A stretch of 64,000 nucleotides of DNA, taken from Oscillospiraceae bacterium. GTDB lineage: Bacteria; Bacillota; Clostridia; Oscillospirales; Oscillospiraceae. Both the position numbers and the translations under genes were made by a program. The notes below the pieces were generated by a model. That model was not told where the DNA came from. It saw only the letters and a program-made list of their open reading frames with translations, and ran no database searches. The stretch spans positions 102,479 through 166,478 of the forward strand of contig SVLI01000004.1 of the NCBI GenBank assembly GCA_015068035.1, written 5' to 3'. Every line of letters starts with the position of its first letter. Position 1 is the stretch's first letter. Below, piece after piece: positions 8,675-17,812 of this stretch.

Positions 8675-9613
8675 CTATCCCAACACACGGTCATAAAAGG
8701 CCTTGATTCTTTCTCCGCAGAGCTTGGGATTGGCATAATAGCTCACGCCGTGATTCGCGCCCGGCACGATCAGCAGCTCCTTATCCTCCGCCGCGGAGGC
8801 GGAAAAGGCGCGCCGGCTGAATTCCGGCGGCACGAAATTGTCCTCCTCCCCGTGGATGAGCAGCAGAGGCAGCTTACTCGCGCGCAGTGCATCCTCACCG
8901 GGGCAACCCCGAAAGTCCAAACCCGCAACCAGTCTGCTCATGAGATTGACACTCTGAATCAACGGACAGGCGGGCAGATGGAGCCGGGTTTTCAGAAGGT
9001 GGACATATTCGTCCCAGGGCGAAGTGAAGCCGCAATCGGCAACCATGCCGCGCACGTTCTTCGGGAGCTTCTCCCCCGCTGCCATGAACACGGTCGCAGA
9101 GCCCATGCTCGTGCCGTGGAGCACAATGGGCATCTCACTGCCCAGCCGCGCTTCGATATATCGCGCCCAATCTGCACAGTCCCGCTTTTCCTTCAGGCCC
9201 ATGCAGATGATTTTCCCCTCGCTCTTGCCATGCGCACGCTGCCATGGAACGAGCAGATTGCAACCGCTTTCATACAGTAGCTCATAGAGCCCTGCGAAAG
9301 CGGATAGGTAATCCGAGCGGTAACCGTGCATCAGAATAGCCGTGCATCGCGCATCCTCCCGCTGCAAAAACAGGCCGCGCAGCTTCAACCCGTCGTAGGA
9401 CGTGATCTCCACTTCCTCCGGCTGACGGTCAAGCAGCCATTTGACACCGTCACGGATCGTATCCCCGTAATTTTTCAGGCGCTCAAACTGCTCCGGTTCC
9501 GGTTCTTTAATCGGAATGCGCAACGCCACCATGCAAAACACCAGCACAGAAACCAAAAGCCAGAAAAGCAGAAGAACCACTATGCAATTGATCGCAATCC
9601 AAATGCCTGTCAT
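8675..9613 (-). CDS. Membrane-anchored alpha/beta hydrolase
   Basis: ATG 9613 behind GTGGAG is preferred (312 residues); ATG 9652 is an in-frame alternative without a good ribosome site. One hydrophobic helix at residues 5-30 anchors the N-terminus. The hydrolase fold follows: MHGYRSDY oxyanion region, nucleophile Ser in HGTSMGSATV, acid region GEEDNFVPPEF and His in GANHG. The family resembles bacterial BAAT/S9-like serine hydrolases of unknown substrate. It follows birA on the same strand, 93 bases apart. No specific function can be inferred. Confidence 0.85.
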   Translation of the reverse strand: MTGIWIAINCIVVLLLFWLLVSVLVFCMVALRIPIKEPEPEQFERLKNYGDTIRDGVKWLLDRQPEEVEITSYDGLKLRGLFLQREDARCTAILMHGYRSDYLSAFAGLYELLYESGCNLLVPWQRAHGKSEGKIICMGLKEKRDCADWARYIEARLGSEMPIVLHGTSMGSATVFMAAGEKLPKNVRGMVADCGFTSPWDEYVHLLKTRLHLPACPLIQSVNLMSRLVAGLDFRGCPGEDALRASKLPLLLIHGEEDNFVPPEFSRRAFSASAAEDKELLIVPGANHGVSYYANPKLCGERIKAFYDRVLG

Positions 9614-9706
9614 GTCTCCACGCTCCGCAATCAAAGCCATCCGCCGCATCACCGCGCCCGCCGCTCTTTTCAGTGGCCACGTCAGGATGCAAAGCCCTCT
9701 TCAACA

Positions 9707-10519
9707 TCAAAATCGCCAATCATTATGTAAACCAGTCTTCTCCGGCAAGTGGAGCGACGCACTGCTGCGCAGCGGCATTTCGCTGCCATCCGGCAAGCGA
9801 ACGCGCAGCGCAAAGTCCCGGTCAATTCCGAGCACCAGCGCTTCCGTCTCGCCTCCGTCAAGCATTATGTAAACCTTATTGCCGCGCAGCATATGCCGCG
9901 CACAATAGACTTCATACAGCAGCTCATCATCTGCATTCTCATAAAGCTCCACGAAATCCGCAAGGATCTGCGCCATCAACGCTTCGCGGGATGCGAGCGC
10001 GCCATTCGGGAGCAGCGCGCCGGCTCTTTCGCGCAGCGACTCAGGAAAACCGCCCTCCGGCGCGAGCAAATTCACGCCGATTCCAAGCGCCACCCATGCG
10101 CCGCACTGTGGGTCAATTCCGCCCTCCGCGAGGATGCCGGATACTTTTTTCCCGGCAAAGTACACATCGTTGACCCATTTAATCTGCGTCCGGCAGGCGA
10201 AAAGCTTCTCCACCGCGCGGGACACCGCGACAGCCGCCGTGACCGTAATACGCCCTGGATTCTCCAAAACCGCGGGACGCAGAAGCAGGCTCATATAGAC
10301 ACCGGTATCTGCCGGAGAAAAGAATTCCCTGCCCTGTGTGCCGCGGCCGGAGCTTTGACCTCCCGCGGCAACAAGGGTATATTCCGGCGCATCGCCGCAC
10401 GCAAGCTCGCGCACGCGGTCATTCGTGGAGGACAAAAGATCATAAGTCTCCAGCCGGAATGCGCGTCCCGGCAGACGCTGCGCGATCTCTGCACAAAGTT
10501 TCTCGGATGAAAGATGCAT
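9707..10519 (-). CDS. birA: Biotin--[acetyl-CoA-carboxylase] ligase, catalytic-only form
   Basis: Start set at ATG 10519 behind AGGGGAAAAG, giving 270 residues. It carries the ligase signature: SSTND near residue 32, then AAGGQSSGRGTQGREFFSP (biotinyl-adenylate loop), KWVNDVYFAGKKVSGIL and ALGIGVNL, plus the C-terminal SH3-like domain (ALVLGIDRDFALRVRLPDG). There is no N-terminal winged helix, so this is a class I enzyme that attaches biotin but should not repress biotin genes. It has its own promoter just after the spoIIA terminator. Confidence 0.93.
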   Translation of the reverse strand: MHLSSEKLCAEIAQRLPGRAFRLETYDLLSSTNDRVRELACGDAPEYTLVAAGGQSSGRGTQGREFFSPADTGVYMSLLLRPAVLENPGRITVTAAVAVSRAVEKLFACRTQIKWVNDVYFAGKKVSGILAEGGIDPQCGAWVALGIGVNLLAPEGGFPESLRERAGALLPNGALASREALMAQILADFVELYENADDELLYEVYCARHMLRGNKVYIMLDGGETEALVLGIDRDFALRVRLPDGSEMPLRSSASLHLPEKTGLHNDWRF

Positions 10520-10562
10520 GCTTTTCCCCTGTTTCGGCTCATTTCGCCTTTTTAACCTGCTG

Positions 10563-10591
10563 ATTGTATCACACTTTTTAAATTCTTGCAA
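10563..10591 (-). promoter_or_regulatory. Promoter of birA
   Basis: Minus strand TTGCAA (10591-10586), 17-base spacer, TACAAT (10568-10563). It overlaps the T-run side of the spoIIA terminator and lies 44 bases before the birA start. Confidence 0.7.
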
Positions 10592-10592
10592 C

Positions 10593-10622
10593 AAAAAGGC
10601 GGTGACAAAACGAGCCACCGCC
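10593..10622 (-). terminator. Terminator of the spoIIA operon
   Basis: Minus strand stem GGCGGTG/CACCGCC (10622-10616 with 10604-10598), 11-base loop, followed by TTTTTG. It lies 21 bases after the sigF stop. Confidence 0.8.
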
Positions 10623-10642
10623 GAGACAACACTTTCACAGGC

Positions 10643-11347
10643 TCAGGACAGTAGTTTCCTGAGTTTTTCCACAGCGCGGCGTTCCAGCCTCGACACCTGC
10701 ACCTGACTGACCCCCAGCACATGCGCTGCCGATTCCTGCGTCATGCCGCGATAGTAGCGCAGGGCAAGCACGCTGCTCTCCTTTTCCGGCAGCATCTCCA
10801 TGGCGCTGCGCAGCGCCACGTGCTCGAGCAAGCGCTCCTCGTCCCCGCCGTCGCCGAGAATCTGCTCGAGCGTGAAGCCGTCCTCACCGCACTCCCGCTG
10901 CAGAGACTGCGCCGGTTCAACGGCCGTTTCCGCCGCGGCGATCTCCTCCGGTGTCAGGTTCATCTGCTGCGAAATTTCCGAGAGCGTCGGTTCCCGCCCA
11001 AGGCTCTGTTCCAGCACACTGCGCACCGCACGGATGGCCGTTGCCCGCTCTTTGATGCGGCGGCTGACCTTTACGCTGCCGTCATCGCGCAGAAAACGCC
11101 GGATTTCGCCGGAGATTTTCGGTACGGCATAGGTGGAAAACTGCGTGCCGAAGCTCTCGTCGTAACCCCGGATTGCCTTAATGAAGCCGACACAGCCGAG
11201 CTGATACAGGTCATCGGCATCCACTCCGCGCCCGAAATAACGCCTGGCAATGCTCCAGATCAGTCCGGAATTTTCCACGATGAGCTTTTCGGAGGCCGCC
11301 TTGTCCCCCGTCTTTGCCGCGCGCAGGAGCGCAAGCATTTCCTCCAT
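10643..11347 (-). CDS. sigF: RNA polymerase sporulation sigma factor SigF
   Basis: The gene encodes 234 residues. Region 2 is seen in DADDLYQLGCVGFIKAIRGYD and FSTYAVPKISGEIRRFLRDD, region 3 in the middle, region 4 in VLALRYYRGMTQESAAHVLG with the recognition helix QVQVSRLERRA. Length and the spoIIAA-spoIIAB-sigF order identify it as SigF, the first forespore-specific sigma factor, rather than SigG. It shares one base with spoIIAB (ATGA-type junction). In the family SigF is held inactive by SpoIIAB until SpoIIAA is dephosphorylated. Its presence implies endospore formation or recent descent from spore formers. Confidence 0.95.
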   Translation of the reverse strand: MEEMLALLRAAKTGDKAASEKLIVENSGLIWSIARRYFGRGVDADDLYQLGCVGFIKAIRGYDESFGTQFSTYAVPKISGEIRRFLRDDGSVKVSRRIKERATAIRAVRSVLEQSLGREPTLSEISQQMNLTPEEIAAAETAVEPAQSLQRECGEDGFTLEQILGDGGDEERLLEHVALRSAMEMLPEKESSVLALRYYRGMTQESAAHVLGVSQVQVSRLERRAVEKLRKLLS

Positions 11348-11784
11348 CAGTCCTCCCGCCGCTTTTCCAGCGTCCGCCGCATGACGACCGTTGTGCCCTT
11401 GCCGGGCTTTGAGCGCACGCGAAGTTTGTCCATAAAGCTCTCCATGATCGTAAAGCCCATGCCGCTGCGTTCCGGACCGCCCGTGGTGAACAGCGGTGTG
11501 CGCGCTTTCTCCACGTCATCCATGCCTTTGCCCCAGTCCCGGACGCTGATCTCCAGCTCTCCGCCGGAGAGAATGCGTGCGCGAATACAGATTTTTCCGA
11601 TGCTGTCCGGGTAAGCATGGACTATTGCGTTGGTCACCGCTTCGCTCACGGCAGTCTTGATGTCGCCCAGTTCCTCAAGCGTTGGGTCAAGCTGCGCTGC
11701 AAAGCAGGCAACCGCTGCGCGGGCGATACCCTCGTTCACGCTGCGGCTTGGCAGCTCGATCTTTATGTAGTTTCTGCTGTTCAT
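11347..11784 (-). CDS. spoIIAB: Anti-sigma F factor SpoIIAB (serine kinase)
   Basis: The gene encodes 145 residues of GHKL-type ATPase fold. Key motifs are the N box (DIKTAVSEAVTNAIVHAY), G1 box (VRDWGKGMDD) and GGPERSGMGFTIMESFMD. It binds SigF and phosphorylates SpoIIAA on serine. It overlaps spoIIAA by four bases (ATGA) and sigF by one, so the three proteins should be made in ratio. The length is normal. Confidence 0.96.
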   Translation of the reverse strand: MNSRNYIKIELPSRSVNEGIARAAVACFAAQLDPTLEELGDIKTAVSEAVTNAIVHAYPDSIGKICIRARILSGGELEISVRDWGKGMDDVEKARTPLFTTGGPERSGMGFTIMESFMDKLRVRSKPGKGTTVVMRRTLEKRRED

Positions 11785-12110
11785 CTTCCCTGCTCCTTTG
11801 CTGTTGTAGTGATCTTGACAAGCCGCTCAATGCCGGAAATATCCAGCACCCGAAGCGGCTGTTCCTGTGGGTTTTCCAGCCAGATCCGGCCGCCCGTATT
11901 CAGCAGACGCTTATACAGCCGGAGGATCACGGCCACGCCGGAGCTGTCCATAAAGCTCAGACCGGAGAGGTCCAGCATGCAGTCCAGCGGCATATAGCGG
12001 TCCAGCAATTCCTCTGCGCGGCGCATGACCTCTTTCGCCGCGTGATGATCCAGCTCTCCCGAAAAATACAGGGTCAGCCTGCCGCCGTTTTCTTTTGCCC
12101 TTATTTCCAT
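11781..12110 (-). CDS. spoIIAA: Anti-sigma F factor antagonist SpoIIAA
   Basis: The gene encodes 109 residues of STAS fold. LDLSGLSFMDSSGVAVILRL contains the phosphorylatable serine (DSSGV). Unphosphorylated protein binds SpoIIAB and frees SigF. It is the first gene of the spoIIA operon, starting at ATG 12110 behind GGAAGAGAAAG. I searched the upstream 130 bases for a SigH-type promoter and did not find a convincing one. Confidence 0.95.
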   Translation of the reverse strand: MEIRAKENGGRLTLYFSGELDHHAAKEVMRRAEELLDRYMPLDCMLDLSGLSFMDSSGVAVILRLYKRLLNTGGRIWLENPQEQPLRVLDISGIERLVKITTTAKEQGR

Positions 12111-12265
12111 CTTTCTCTTCCTTTCGTTATCATTTCAGCCCTTTACGCAGGCGGGATTTGACCTCGTCTCCCCCGCTTTCCCCCATCGTAGACTTTTCTG
12201 CGTAAAAAGATTGTCGAAACACACTGCCTGAACGCAGATTGTATGTTTTCTTTTTCCTCCGCTTG

Positions 12266-12274
12266 TGGTATGAT
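12266..12274 (+). promoter_or_regulatory. Possible extended -10 promoter of the shikimate kinase gene
   Basis: TGGTATGAT: an extended -10 with TATGAT at 12269-12274. No good -35 lies 16-18 bases upstream. It is 52 bases before the start codon. Confidence 0.4.
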
Positions 12275-12325
12275 AGAAAAACAGGCTTTTCCCCATTCAA
12301 TTGCTCTATACGGAGGCATCTATCC

Positions 12326-12856
12326 ATGAAAAACATCGTTCTCATCGGCATGCCCGGCACAGGCAAAAGCTCCGTCGGCGTCATTTTGGCCAAGCACATC
12401 AGCTACGCCTTTATGGACACCGACATTGAGCTTGCGCGCCGGGCAGGACGCACGTTGCCCCGCATTCTCCGGGAGGACGGTCTGGACCGTTTTTTGGAGC
12501 TGGAGGGTGAGACCGGCCTTGCCGTGGATTGCGAAAACACCGTCATCGCCACGGGCGGAAGCATGGTTTTCTCTGAAAAAGCCATGCAGCATCTCTGCGA
12601 AAGCGGCGTGGTCATATGGCTTGAAACGCCGGTGGAAGCGCTGGAAGAGCGCCTGACCGGCGGCTCCCGCGAGCGCCGCGGCGTTGCCGCGCCGGGAGAC
12701 ATGAGCATCCGGGACATCTATGCGCTGCGCGAGCCGCTCTACACCAAATATGCAGACCTGCGCATAGCCTGCCGGGCCGGTGTGGAGAACGTTGTGGCCG
12801 ACATCATCCGCAAACTTCAGAAAACCGGCATCATCAGCGAATTGCAGGCAGAATAG
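12326..12856 (+). CDS. aroK: Shikimate kinase
   Basis: Start ATG 12326 behind ACGGAGG gives 176 residues, typical for AroK. Walker A GMPGTGKSS at residues 8-16, the substrate region MDTDIE, the ATGGS loop and an RR-containing lid (RERRGVAA) fit shikimate kinase, which phosphorylates shikimate in aromatic amino-acid synthesis. The lid Arg region is somewhat unusual and the gene stands alone without other aro genes, so a related small-molecule kinase is possible. It is divergent from the spoIIA operon. Confidence 0.82.
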   Translation: MKNIVLIGMPGTGKSSVGVILAKHISYAFMDTDIELARRAGRTLPRILREDGLDRFLELEGETGLAVDCENTVIATGGSMVFSEKAMQHLCESGVVIWLETPVEALEERLTGGSRERRGVAAPGDMSIRDIYALREPLYTKYADLRIACRAGVENVVADIIRKLQKTGIISELQAE

Positions 12857-12892
12857 TTTTTCGAAAAATTCCCTTTCATGCATGATGCGCTC

Positions 12893-12921
12893 TTGCACAG
12901 CGCGCCTTTCTTTGTTATAAT
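12893..12921 (+). promoter_or_regulatory. Promoter of gdpP
   Basis: TTGCAC (12893-12898), 17-base spacer, TATAAT (12916-12921). It lies 77 bases before the TTG start codon. Confidence 0.82.
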
Positions 12922-12998
12922 ATATTATTCACCGGGCATGCGGTCTCCGGCCATCGAGCCGAGCAACCGCACAACTTGTCCGCGGGGGGTAAAAAACC

Positions 12999-14987
12999 TT
13001 GAACAACAAAATTAAGCGGTTTATTGAACCGAGCATGAAAATGTATCTCGTTGTGTTGGTGCTCTTCACAATTGCCGCGTTGTTTTTCAACAAGTATCTG
13101 GCCTTTGCGTACGCCATCGCCGTCGTTCTTCTGGTGATCTACTCGCTGATCATTTCGCGGCGCAAACGGCGCGAGCTGATGGAATACATCGACTCGGTCA
13201 CCTACAACGTGGAAACAGCCAAGAGCGACACGCTGCTCAACTTTCCGCTGCCGATGGTCGTGTTCAAGCTGGATGACAATCAGATCATCTGGGGCAACAC
13301 GAGCTTCTTCAACATCTGCGGCGGCAAGCCTCCGCTCGACGCGCGCATGACCGATCTGATCCCCTCATTCTCCGGCAAGTGGATTTATGAGGGAAAAAGT
13401 CAGGCCCCCGGGCTGACGGAGATCGGCGAGCGGAAGTATCAGATCTACGGCAACATCGTCCGTTCCCCGGACAAGGCCCGCAAGACGGACTTCATGGGCA
13501 TAGCCTACTGGCTGGATGTGACGGATTTTGACAACATCAAGCAGGAATACGCCGCCTCCCGCCCCGTTGTTTCGATCATCGTGCTCGACAACTACGATGA
13601 GCTGACCAAGTCGCTGCCCGAGCGCACGCGCACCACGCTGCTCGGCGATGTGGACGACCGGATCACCCAATGGGCGGAAAGCAAGGGCGGTTTCCTCAAC
13701 CGCATCGACCGTGACCGCTATGTGTTCATTTTCGAGGAGCGCTGGCTGCCCGGCTTCATCGAGGAAAAGTTCTCCCTGATCGACAAGGTGCATGAGGTTG
13801 TCTCCCCCAGCGGCATTCATGCCACGGTGAGCATCGGCATCGGGCGCGACGGTGGAAGCTTTGAGGAAAACAATTCCTTCGCCGCCCTTTCCATCGAGAT
13901 GGCACTCTCCCGCGGCGGAGATCAGGCCGTCATCAAAAACCGTTTCAACTTTGAGTTCTACGGCGGACGTGGCAACGAGGTGGAAACGCGCACCAAGGTC
14001 AAATCCCGCGTGATGGCCAACGCCCTGAGCGAGCTGATCGCAGACGCCTCGCGCGTCTATGTCATGGGTCACAAATTTGCCGATCTTGACTGCGTCGGCG
14101 CGGCGGCCGGTCTCGGCTGCATTGCGCGCAAGCGCGGCACACCGCTGTTTTTCGTAACAGACCCGGAAAACAACGCTTCCCACGAACTGATTTCCCGGAT
14201 CAAGCAGCAGCCGGAGTATCAAAACGCTTTCATCACGCCACAGGATGCAATTTTGATGGCAGACAATCGCAGTCTGCTCATCGTGGTGGACACCAACCGC
14301 CCCGAGCAGGTTGAGGACGAAAATCTGCTTCTGGCGTGCAACCGCGTTGCGGTGATTGACCACCACCGCCGCACATCGACGTTTATTCAGAATCCGACAC
14401 TCTCCTTTGTGGAGCCTTACGCTTCCTCCGTGTGCGAGCTGATCACAGAGCTGATGCAGGAGCTTACGGAACAGTCGGACATTCTCCGCTGTGAGGCGGA
14501 GGCCATGCTCGCCGGCATCGTGCTGGACACCAAGAACTTCACCCTGCGCACCGGTGAGCGCACCTTTGACGCTGCGGCGTTCCTGCGCCGCGTCGGCGCG
14601 GACACCACGGAGGTCAAGCGCTTCCTGCAGGTTGATTTTGAAAGCACGGTTGCCCGCTGCCGCATTCTGCAGGGCGCGCGGCTTTACCGCGACGGTATTG
14701 CGGTTGCCGTTCTCGAAACGGAGCAGGACCGCGTTGTTGTGGCGCAGGCTGCAGATGAACTGGTCAACATCGCGCGTGTGAAGGCTTCCATCGTGATGTA
14801 CTCCACGGCAAGCGGCGGCGTGATTATGTCCGCCCGCTCGATCAGCGACATCAATGTGCAGATGATTCTGGAAAAGCTCGGCGGCGGCGGCAACAAATCC
14901 TCTGCCGGCGTGCAGCTTGCCAACATCAGTCTGCGCGATGCCGTCAATCAGCTCTTCCGGGCCATTGACGAATATTTGGACGCTTAA
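12999..14987 (+). CDS. gdpP: Cyclic-di-AMP phosphodiesterase GdpP (DHH/DHHA1)
   Basis: A 662-residue protein starting at TTG 12999, eight bases after GGGGGG. Two N-terminal transmembrane helices (about 14-50) are followed by a PAS-like segment and a degenerate GGDEF domain (IGIGRDGGSFEE where an active cyclase would have GGDEF). The DHH phosphoesterase domain begins near 350 (GHKFADLDCVGAA, VVDTNRPEQ, DHHRR near 453) and DHHA1 ends the protein (GGGGNKSSAGVQL near 627). This is the GdpP layout; the enzyme cleaves c-di-AMP to control potassium and wall homeostasis. The gdpP-rplI order is conserved in Firmicutes. Confidence 0.95.
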   Translation: MNNKIKRFIEPSMKMYLVVLVLFTIAALFFNKYLAFAYAIAVVLLVIYSLIISRRKRRELMEYIDSVTYNVETAKSDTLLNFPLPMVVFKLDDNQIIWGNTSFFNICGGKPPLDARMTDLIPSFSGKWIYEGKSQAPGLTEIGERKYQIYGNIVRSPDKARKTDFMGIAYWLDVTDFDNIKQEYAASRPVVSIIVLDNYDELTKSLPERTRTTLLGDVDDRITQWAESKGGFLNRIDRDRYVFIFEERWLPGFIEEKFSLIDKVHEVVSPSGIHATVSIGIGRDGGSFEENNSFAALSIEMALSRGGDQAVIKNRFNFEFYGGRGNEVETRTKVKSRVMANALSELIADASRVYVMGHKFADLDCVGAAAGLGCIARKRGTPLFFVTDPENNASHELISRIKQQPEYQNAFITPQDAILMADNRSLLIVVDTNRPEQVEDENLLLACNRVAVIDHHRRTSTFIQNPTLSFVEPYASSVCELITELMQELTEQSDILRCEAEAMLAGIVLDTKNFTLRTGERTFDAAAFLRRVGADTTEVKRFLQVDFESTVARCRILQGARLYRDGIAVAVLETEQDRVVVAQAADELVNIARVKASIVMYSTASGGVIMSARSISDINVQMILEKLGGGGNKSSAGVQLANISLRDAVNQLFRAIDEYLDA

Positions 14988-15083
14988 CAAAAACAAGGCC
15001 CTGCCGCTTCGCGCTTTGACGCCCGGCAGGTGCATTCCCCACTCACATAACAAAACTACACCCCAGATAAGGAGTTTCAAAAC

Positions 15084-15530
15084 ATGAAAGTAATCTTCAA
15101 AACGGACGTTCGCGGTCAGGGCAAAAAGGGTGAACTCAAGGAAGTATCCGACGGTTACGCCCGCAATTTTCTGCTGCCGAAGGGTCTTGCAGAGGTCGCC
15201 ACGCAGGACAATCTTAACGCGATGAAGCTGCGCGATGCCGCAAAGAAAAAGCAGATCGAAAAGGAAAAGGCGCTCGCGCAGGAGAACGCGAAGAAGCTTG
15301 AGGGCATCGTCGTGAAGATCCCCGCCAAGGCAGGAGACAAGGGCCGGCTTTTCGGCTCCGTCACCAGCAAGGAAATTTCTGAGGCGCTCAAGGCGCAGCA
15401 CGGCATCGAGATCGAAAAGAACAAGATCGTCCAGGCCGAGCCCATCAAGAGCTTCGGCAGCTTTGAAGTCAAATGCAAATTCGGCTATGAGATCAGCGGC
15501 GTGATTCATCTGCTCATCGTGGAGGCTTAA
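15084..15530 (+). CDS. rplI: 50S ribosomal protein L9
   Basis: The gene encodes 148 residues. The N-terminal rRNA-binding domain ([35 protein letters not shown]) is joined by a long charged helix ([20 protein letters not shown]) to the C-terminal domain ([12 protein letters not shown]). ATG 15084 follows AAGGAG. It lies between gdpP and argS, five bases before argS. A GC-rich hairpin without a T-run (15000-15030) lies upstream and is not a clear terminator. Confidence 0.97.
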   Translation: MKVIFKTDVRGQGKKGELKEVSDGYARNFLLPKGLAEVATQDNLNAMKLRDAAKKKQIEKEKALAQENAKKLEGIVVKIPAKAGDKGRLFGSVTSKEISEALKAQHGIEIEKNKIVQAEPIKSFGSFEVKCKFGYEISGVIHLLIVEA

Positions 15531-15535
15531 TCGAA

Positions 15536-17233
15536 ATGGCAAATATGATCGAAACGGCAAAGCAGTGCATCAGCGAGCTGCTTAGTGCCGCTTATCTGCG
15601 TGCGGCCGAAAACGGCCAGCTTCCCGCCGGAGCGGAGATCCACGGCGGCGTTGAAATCCCCAAGGATGCGAAAAACGGCGACTATGCTGCCAATCATGCC
15701 ATGGTCGGCGCCAAGGCGCTGCACATGGCTCCGCGCAAGATCGCCGAGGCGCTTGTGGAAAACATGCCGCTTGAAGGCAGCTTCTTTGATCGTGTTGAAA
15801 TCGCCGGTCCCGGCTTTATCAATTTCTTCCTCGGCAGCCGTTGGTATCAGGACGTGCTCTCTGCCGTGGAAACGGAAGGCGCGGACTATGGCCGCGTGGA
15901 TGCATATCACGGGGAAAAGGTCATGGTGGAGTTCGTTTCCGCCAACCCGACCGGCCCCATGACCATCGGCAACGCCCGCGGCGGCGTGCTCGGCGATGCG
16001 CTTGCCAACGTGCTTGACCGCGCGGGCTGCAATGTGTGGCGTGAGTTCTATGTCAATGACGCAGGCAACCAGGTTGATCTGTTCGGCAAGAGCATTGAAG
16101 CGCGCTATCTGCAGCGCCTGCTGGGCGAGGACGCCGTTGAGTTCCCGGATAATGGCTATCATGGTGAAGACATTCGCACGCTGGCCGCGCTGATCTGCGA
16201 GCGCGACGGTGACAAGTATCTGAATGTCCCCTCCGAGGAGCGCTGCAAGGCCTTTGTTGAATTCGGTCTGCCGCACAACATCGCGCTGATGCGCGAGCAT
16301 CTGGATCGCTACGGTGTGCATTTTGACCACTGGTTTTTGGAAAGTTCGCTGCACGAGAGCGGCTACGTTGCCGAGACCGTGCAGCTGCTCACCGAGGGTG
16401 GGCACACCTATGAAAAGGACGGCGCAATCTGGCTGAAAAACACCGATTTCGGTGCGGACAAGGACGAGGTTCTGCGCCGCGCCAACGGTTTTTACACCTA
16501 TTACGCCGTGGACGTTGCTTACCACCGCAACAAGTTCGTCGTGCGTAATTTTGACCGCGTGATCGACGTTTGGGGCGCGGACCATCACGGCCACGCCCGG
16601 CGTTTCGCCGCGACCATGACCGCGCCGGAGCTGGAGATGGAAAACCGGAAGCTGGACTTCCTCATCATGCAGATGGTCCGGCTGACGCGCAACGGCGAAA
16701 CCGTCAAGGTTTCCAAGCGCACCGGAAAGGCGCTGACGCTCAACGACCTGATCGACGAGATCGGCGTGGACGCCTGCCGCTTCTTCTTCAACGCCAAGCC
16801 GGACACGCATTTGGAATTTGACCTTGACCTCGCCATCCGGCAGGATGCCGAAAACCCGGTCTATTACGTGCAGTATGCGCACGCGCGCATCTGCTCTCTG
16901 CTTGCAAACCTGGCGCAGGACGGCTATGCCGTTCCCGCCGCCGGAACGTTTGATGCTTCCCTCCTTGCAACCGAGCAGGAAAAGGAGCTTGTCAAGCAGC
17001 TCTCCCTGCTGCCGGAGGAAATTCTCGCTGCAGCCAAGCTCTATGATCCCAGCCGCATCAACCGCTATGTGATCGAGCTCGCCGCGCGTTTCCATCGCTT
17101 TTATAACGTCTGCCGTCTGCGCGGCGAGGCGGATGACGTGCTTCGCGCACGGCTGAAGCTGGCCGATTGCACAAGGCAGGTGCTGGCCATCGGACTTGGC
17201 ATCATCGGTGTCAGCGCGCCGGAGAGGATGTAA
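15536..17233 (+). CDS. argS: Arginyl-tRNA synthetase
   Basis: The gene encodes 565 residues of class I synthetase. The N-terminal Add-1 domain is seen in GDYAANHAM; the HIGH-equivalent region is FVSANPTGPMTIGNARGGV, with the T-I-G-N version of the motif that ArgRS uses, and the KMSK-equivalent is VKVSKRTGKALTL. The anticodon-binding DALR domain ends the protein. It charges tRNA-Arg. It is preceded closely by rplI and followed by maf after four bases, so cotranscription is likely. Confidence 0.96.
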   Translation: MANMIETAKQCISELLSAAYLRAAENGQLPAGAEIHGGVEIPKDAKNGDYAANHAMVGAKALHMAPRKIAEALVENMPLEGSFFDRVEIAGPGFINFFLGSRWYQDVLSAVETEGADYGRVDAYHGEKVMVEFVSANPTGPMTIGNARGGVLGDALANVLDRAGCNVWREFYVNDAGNQVDLFGKSIEARYLQRLLGEDAVEFPDNGYHGEDIRTLAALICERDGDKYLNVPSEERCKAFVEFGLPHNIALMREHLDRYGVHFDHWFLESSLHESGYVAETVQLLTEGGHTYEKDGAIWLKNTDFGADKDEVLRRANGFYTYYAVDVAYHRNKFVVRNFDRVIDVWGADHHGHARRFAATMTAPELEMENRKLDFLIMQMVRLTRNGETVKVSKRTGKALTLNDLIDEIGVDACRFFFNAKPDTHLEFDLDLAIRQDAENPVYYVQYAHARICSLLANLAQDGYAVPAAGTFDASLLATEQEKELVKQLSLLPEEILAAAKLYDPSRINRYVIELAARFHRFYNVCRLRGEADDVLRARLKLADCTRQVLAIGLGIIGVSAPERM

Positions 17234-17236
17234 GGC

Positions 17237-17812
17237 ATGCCGCGTTTGATCCTGGCTTCCGCTTCACCGCGGCGGCGCGAACTGCTGACCGGACTCGGCG
17301 TTCGGGATCTGGTGATCCGCCCCGCCAAAGGGGAAGAACACGTGCCGGAGAATGCCTCCGCGGAAGAAATCGTCTGCTCCCTCGCGCGGCAGAAGGCGAT
17401 GGAAATCGCTCCCACAGCAGAGGCCGACGATGTTGTGATTGCTGCAGACACCGTTGTTTTTCTGGACGGTCTCGCGCTTGGAAAGCCGCACAGCGAAGCG
17501 CACGCGCGGGAGATGCTCCGCCGTCTTTCCGGCCGGATGCACCGCGTGCTCACGGGCGTTTGTGTCGTGCGTGGAGAAGCCGTGCTCTGCGAGGCGGAGG
17601 ATGCCAAGGTTTTCTTCCGGGAGCTTACGGACAGGGAGATCGATGCCTACATCGCAACCAATGAACCGATGGATAAAGCCGGGGCATACGGCATACAGGG
17701 CAAAGCGAGTCTTTTTGTTGAACACATTGAGGGTGACTTCTTTAACATCATGGGCCTGCCTCTTTGCAGGCTTGGAAATATGCTGAAAAAAGTGGGCGTG
17801 GAATTGCTTTGA
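17237..17812 (+). CDS. maf: Maf-family nucleoside triphosphate pyrophosphatase
   Basis: The gene encodes 191 residues. LILASASPRRRELL at the N-terminus is the Maf signature, followed by ARQKA, ADTVVFLDG and a GKPHS motif, plus the C-terminal GAYGIQGKA and GDFFNIMGLPL. These enzymes hydrolyse non-canonical or methylated dTTP/UTP-type nucleotides and influence septum formation. Its position next to mreC-mreD is a classic arrangement. It overlaps mreC by four bases. Confidence 0.95.
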   Translation: MPRLILASASPRRRELLTGLGVRDLVIRPAKGEEHVPENASAEEIVCSLARQKAMEIAPTAEADDVVIAADTVVFLDGLALGKPHSEAHAREMLRRLSGRMHRVLTGVCVVRGEAVLCEAEDAKVFFRELTDREIDAYIATNEPMDKAGAYGIQGKASLFVEHIEGDFFNIMGLPLCRLGNMLKKVGVELL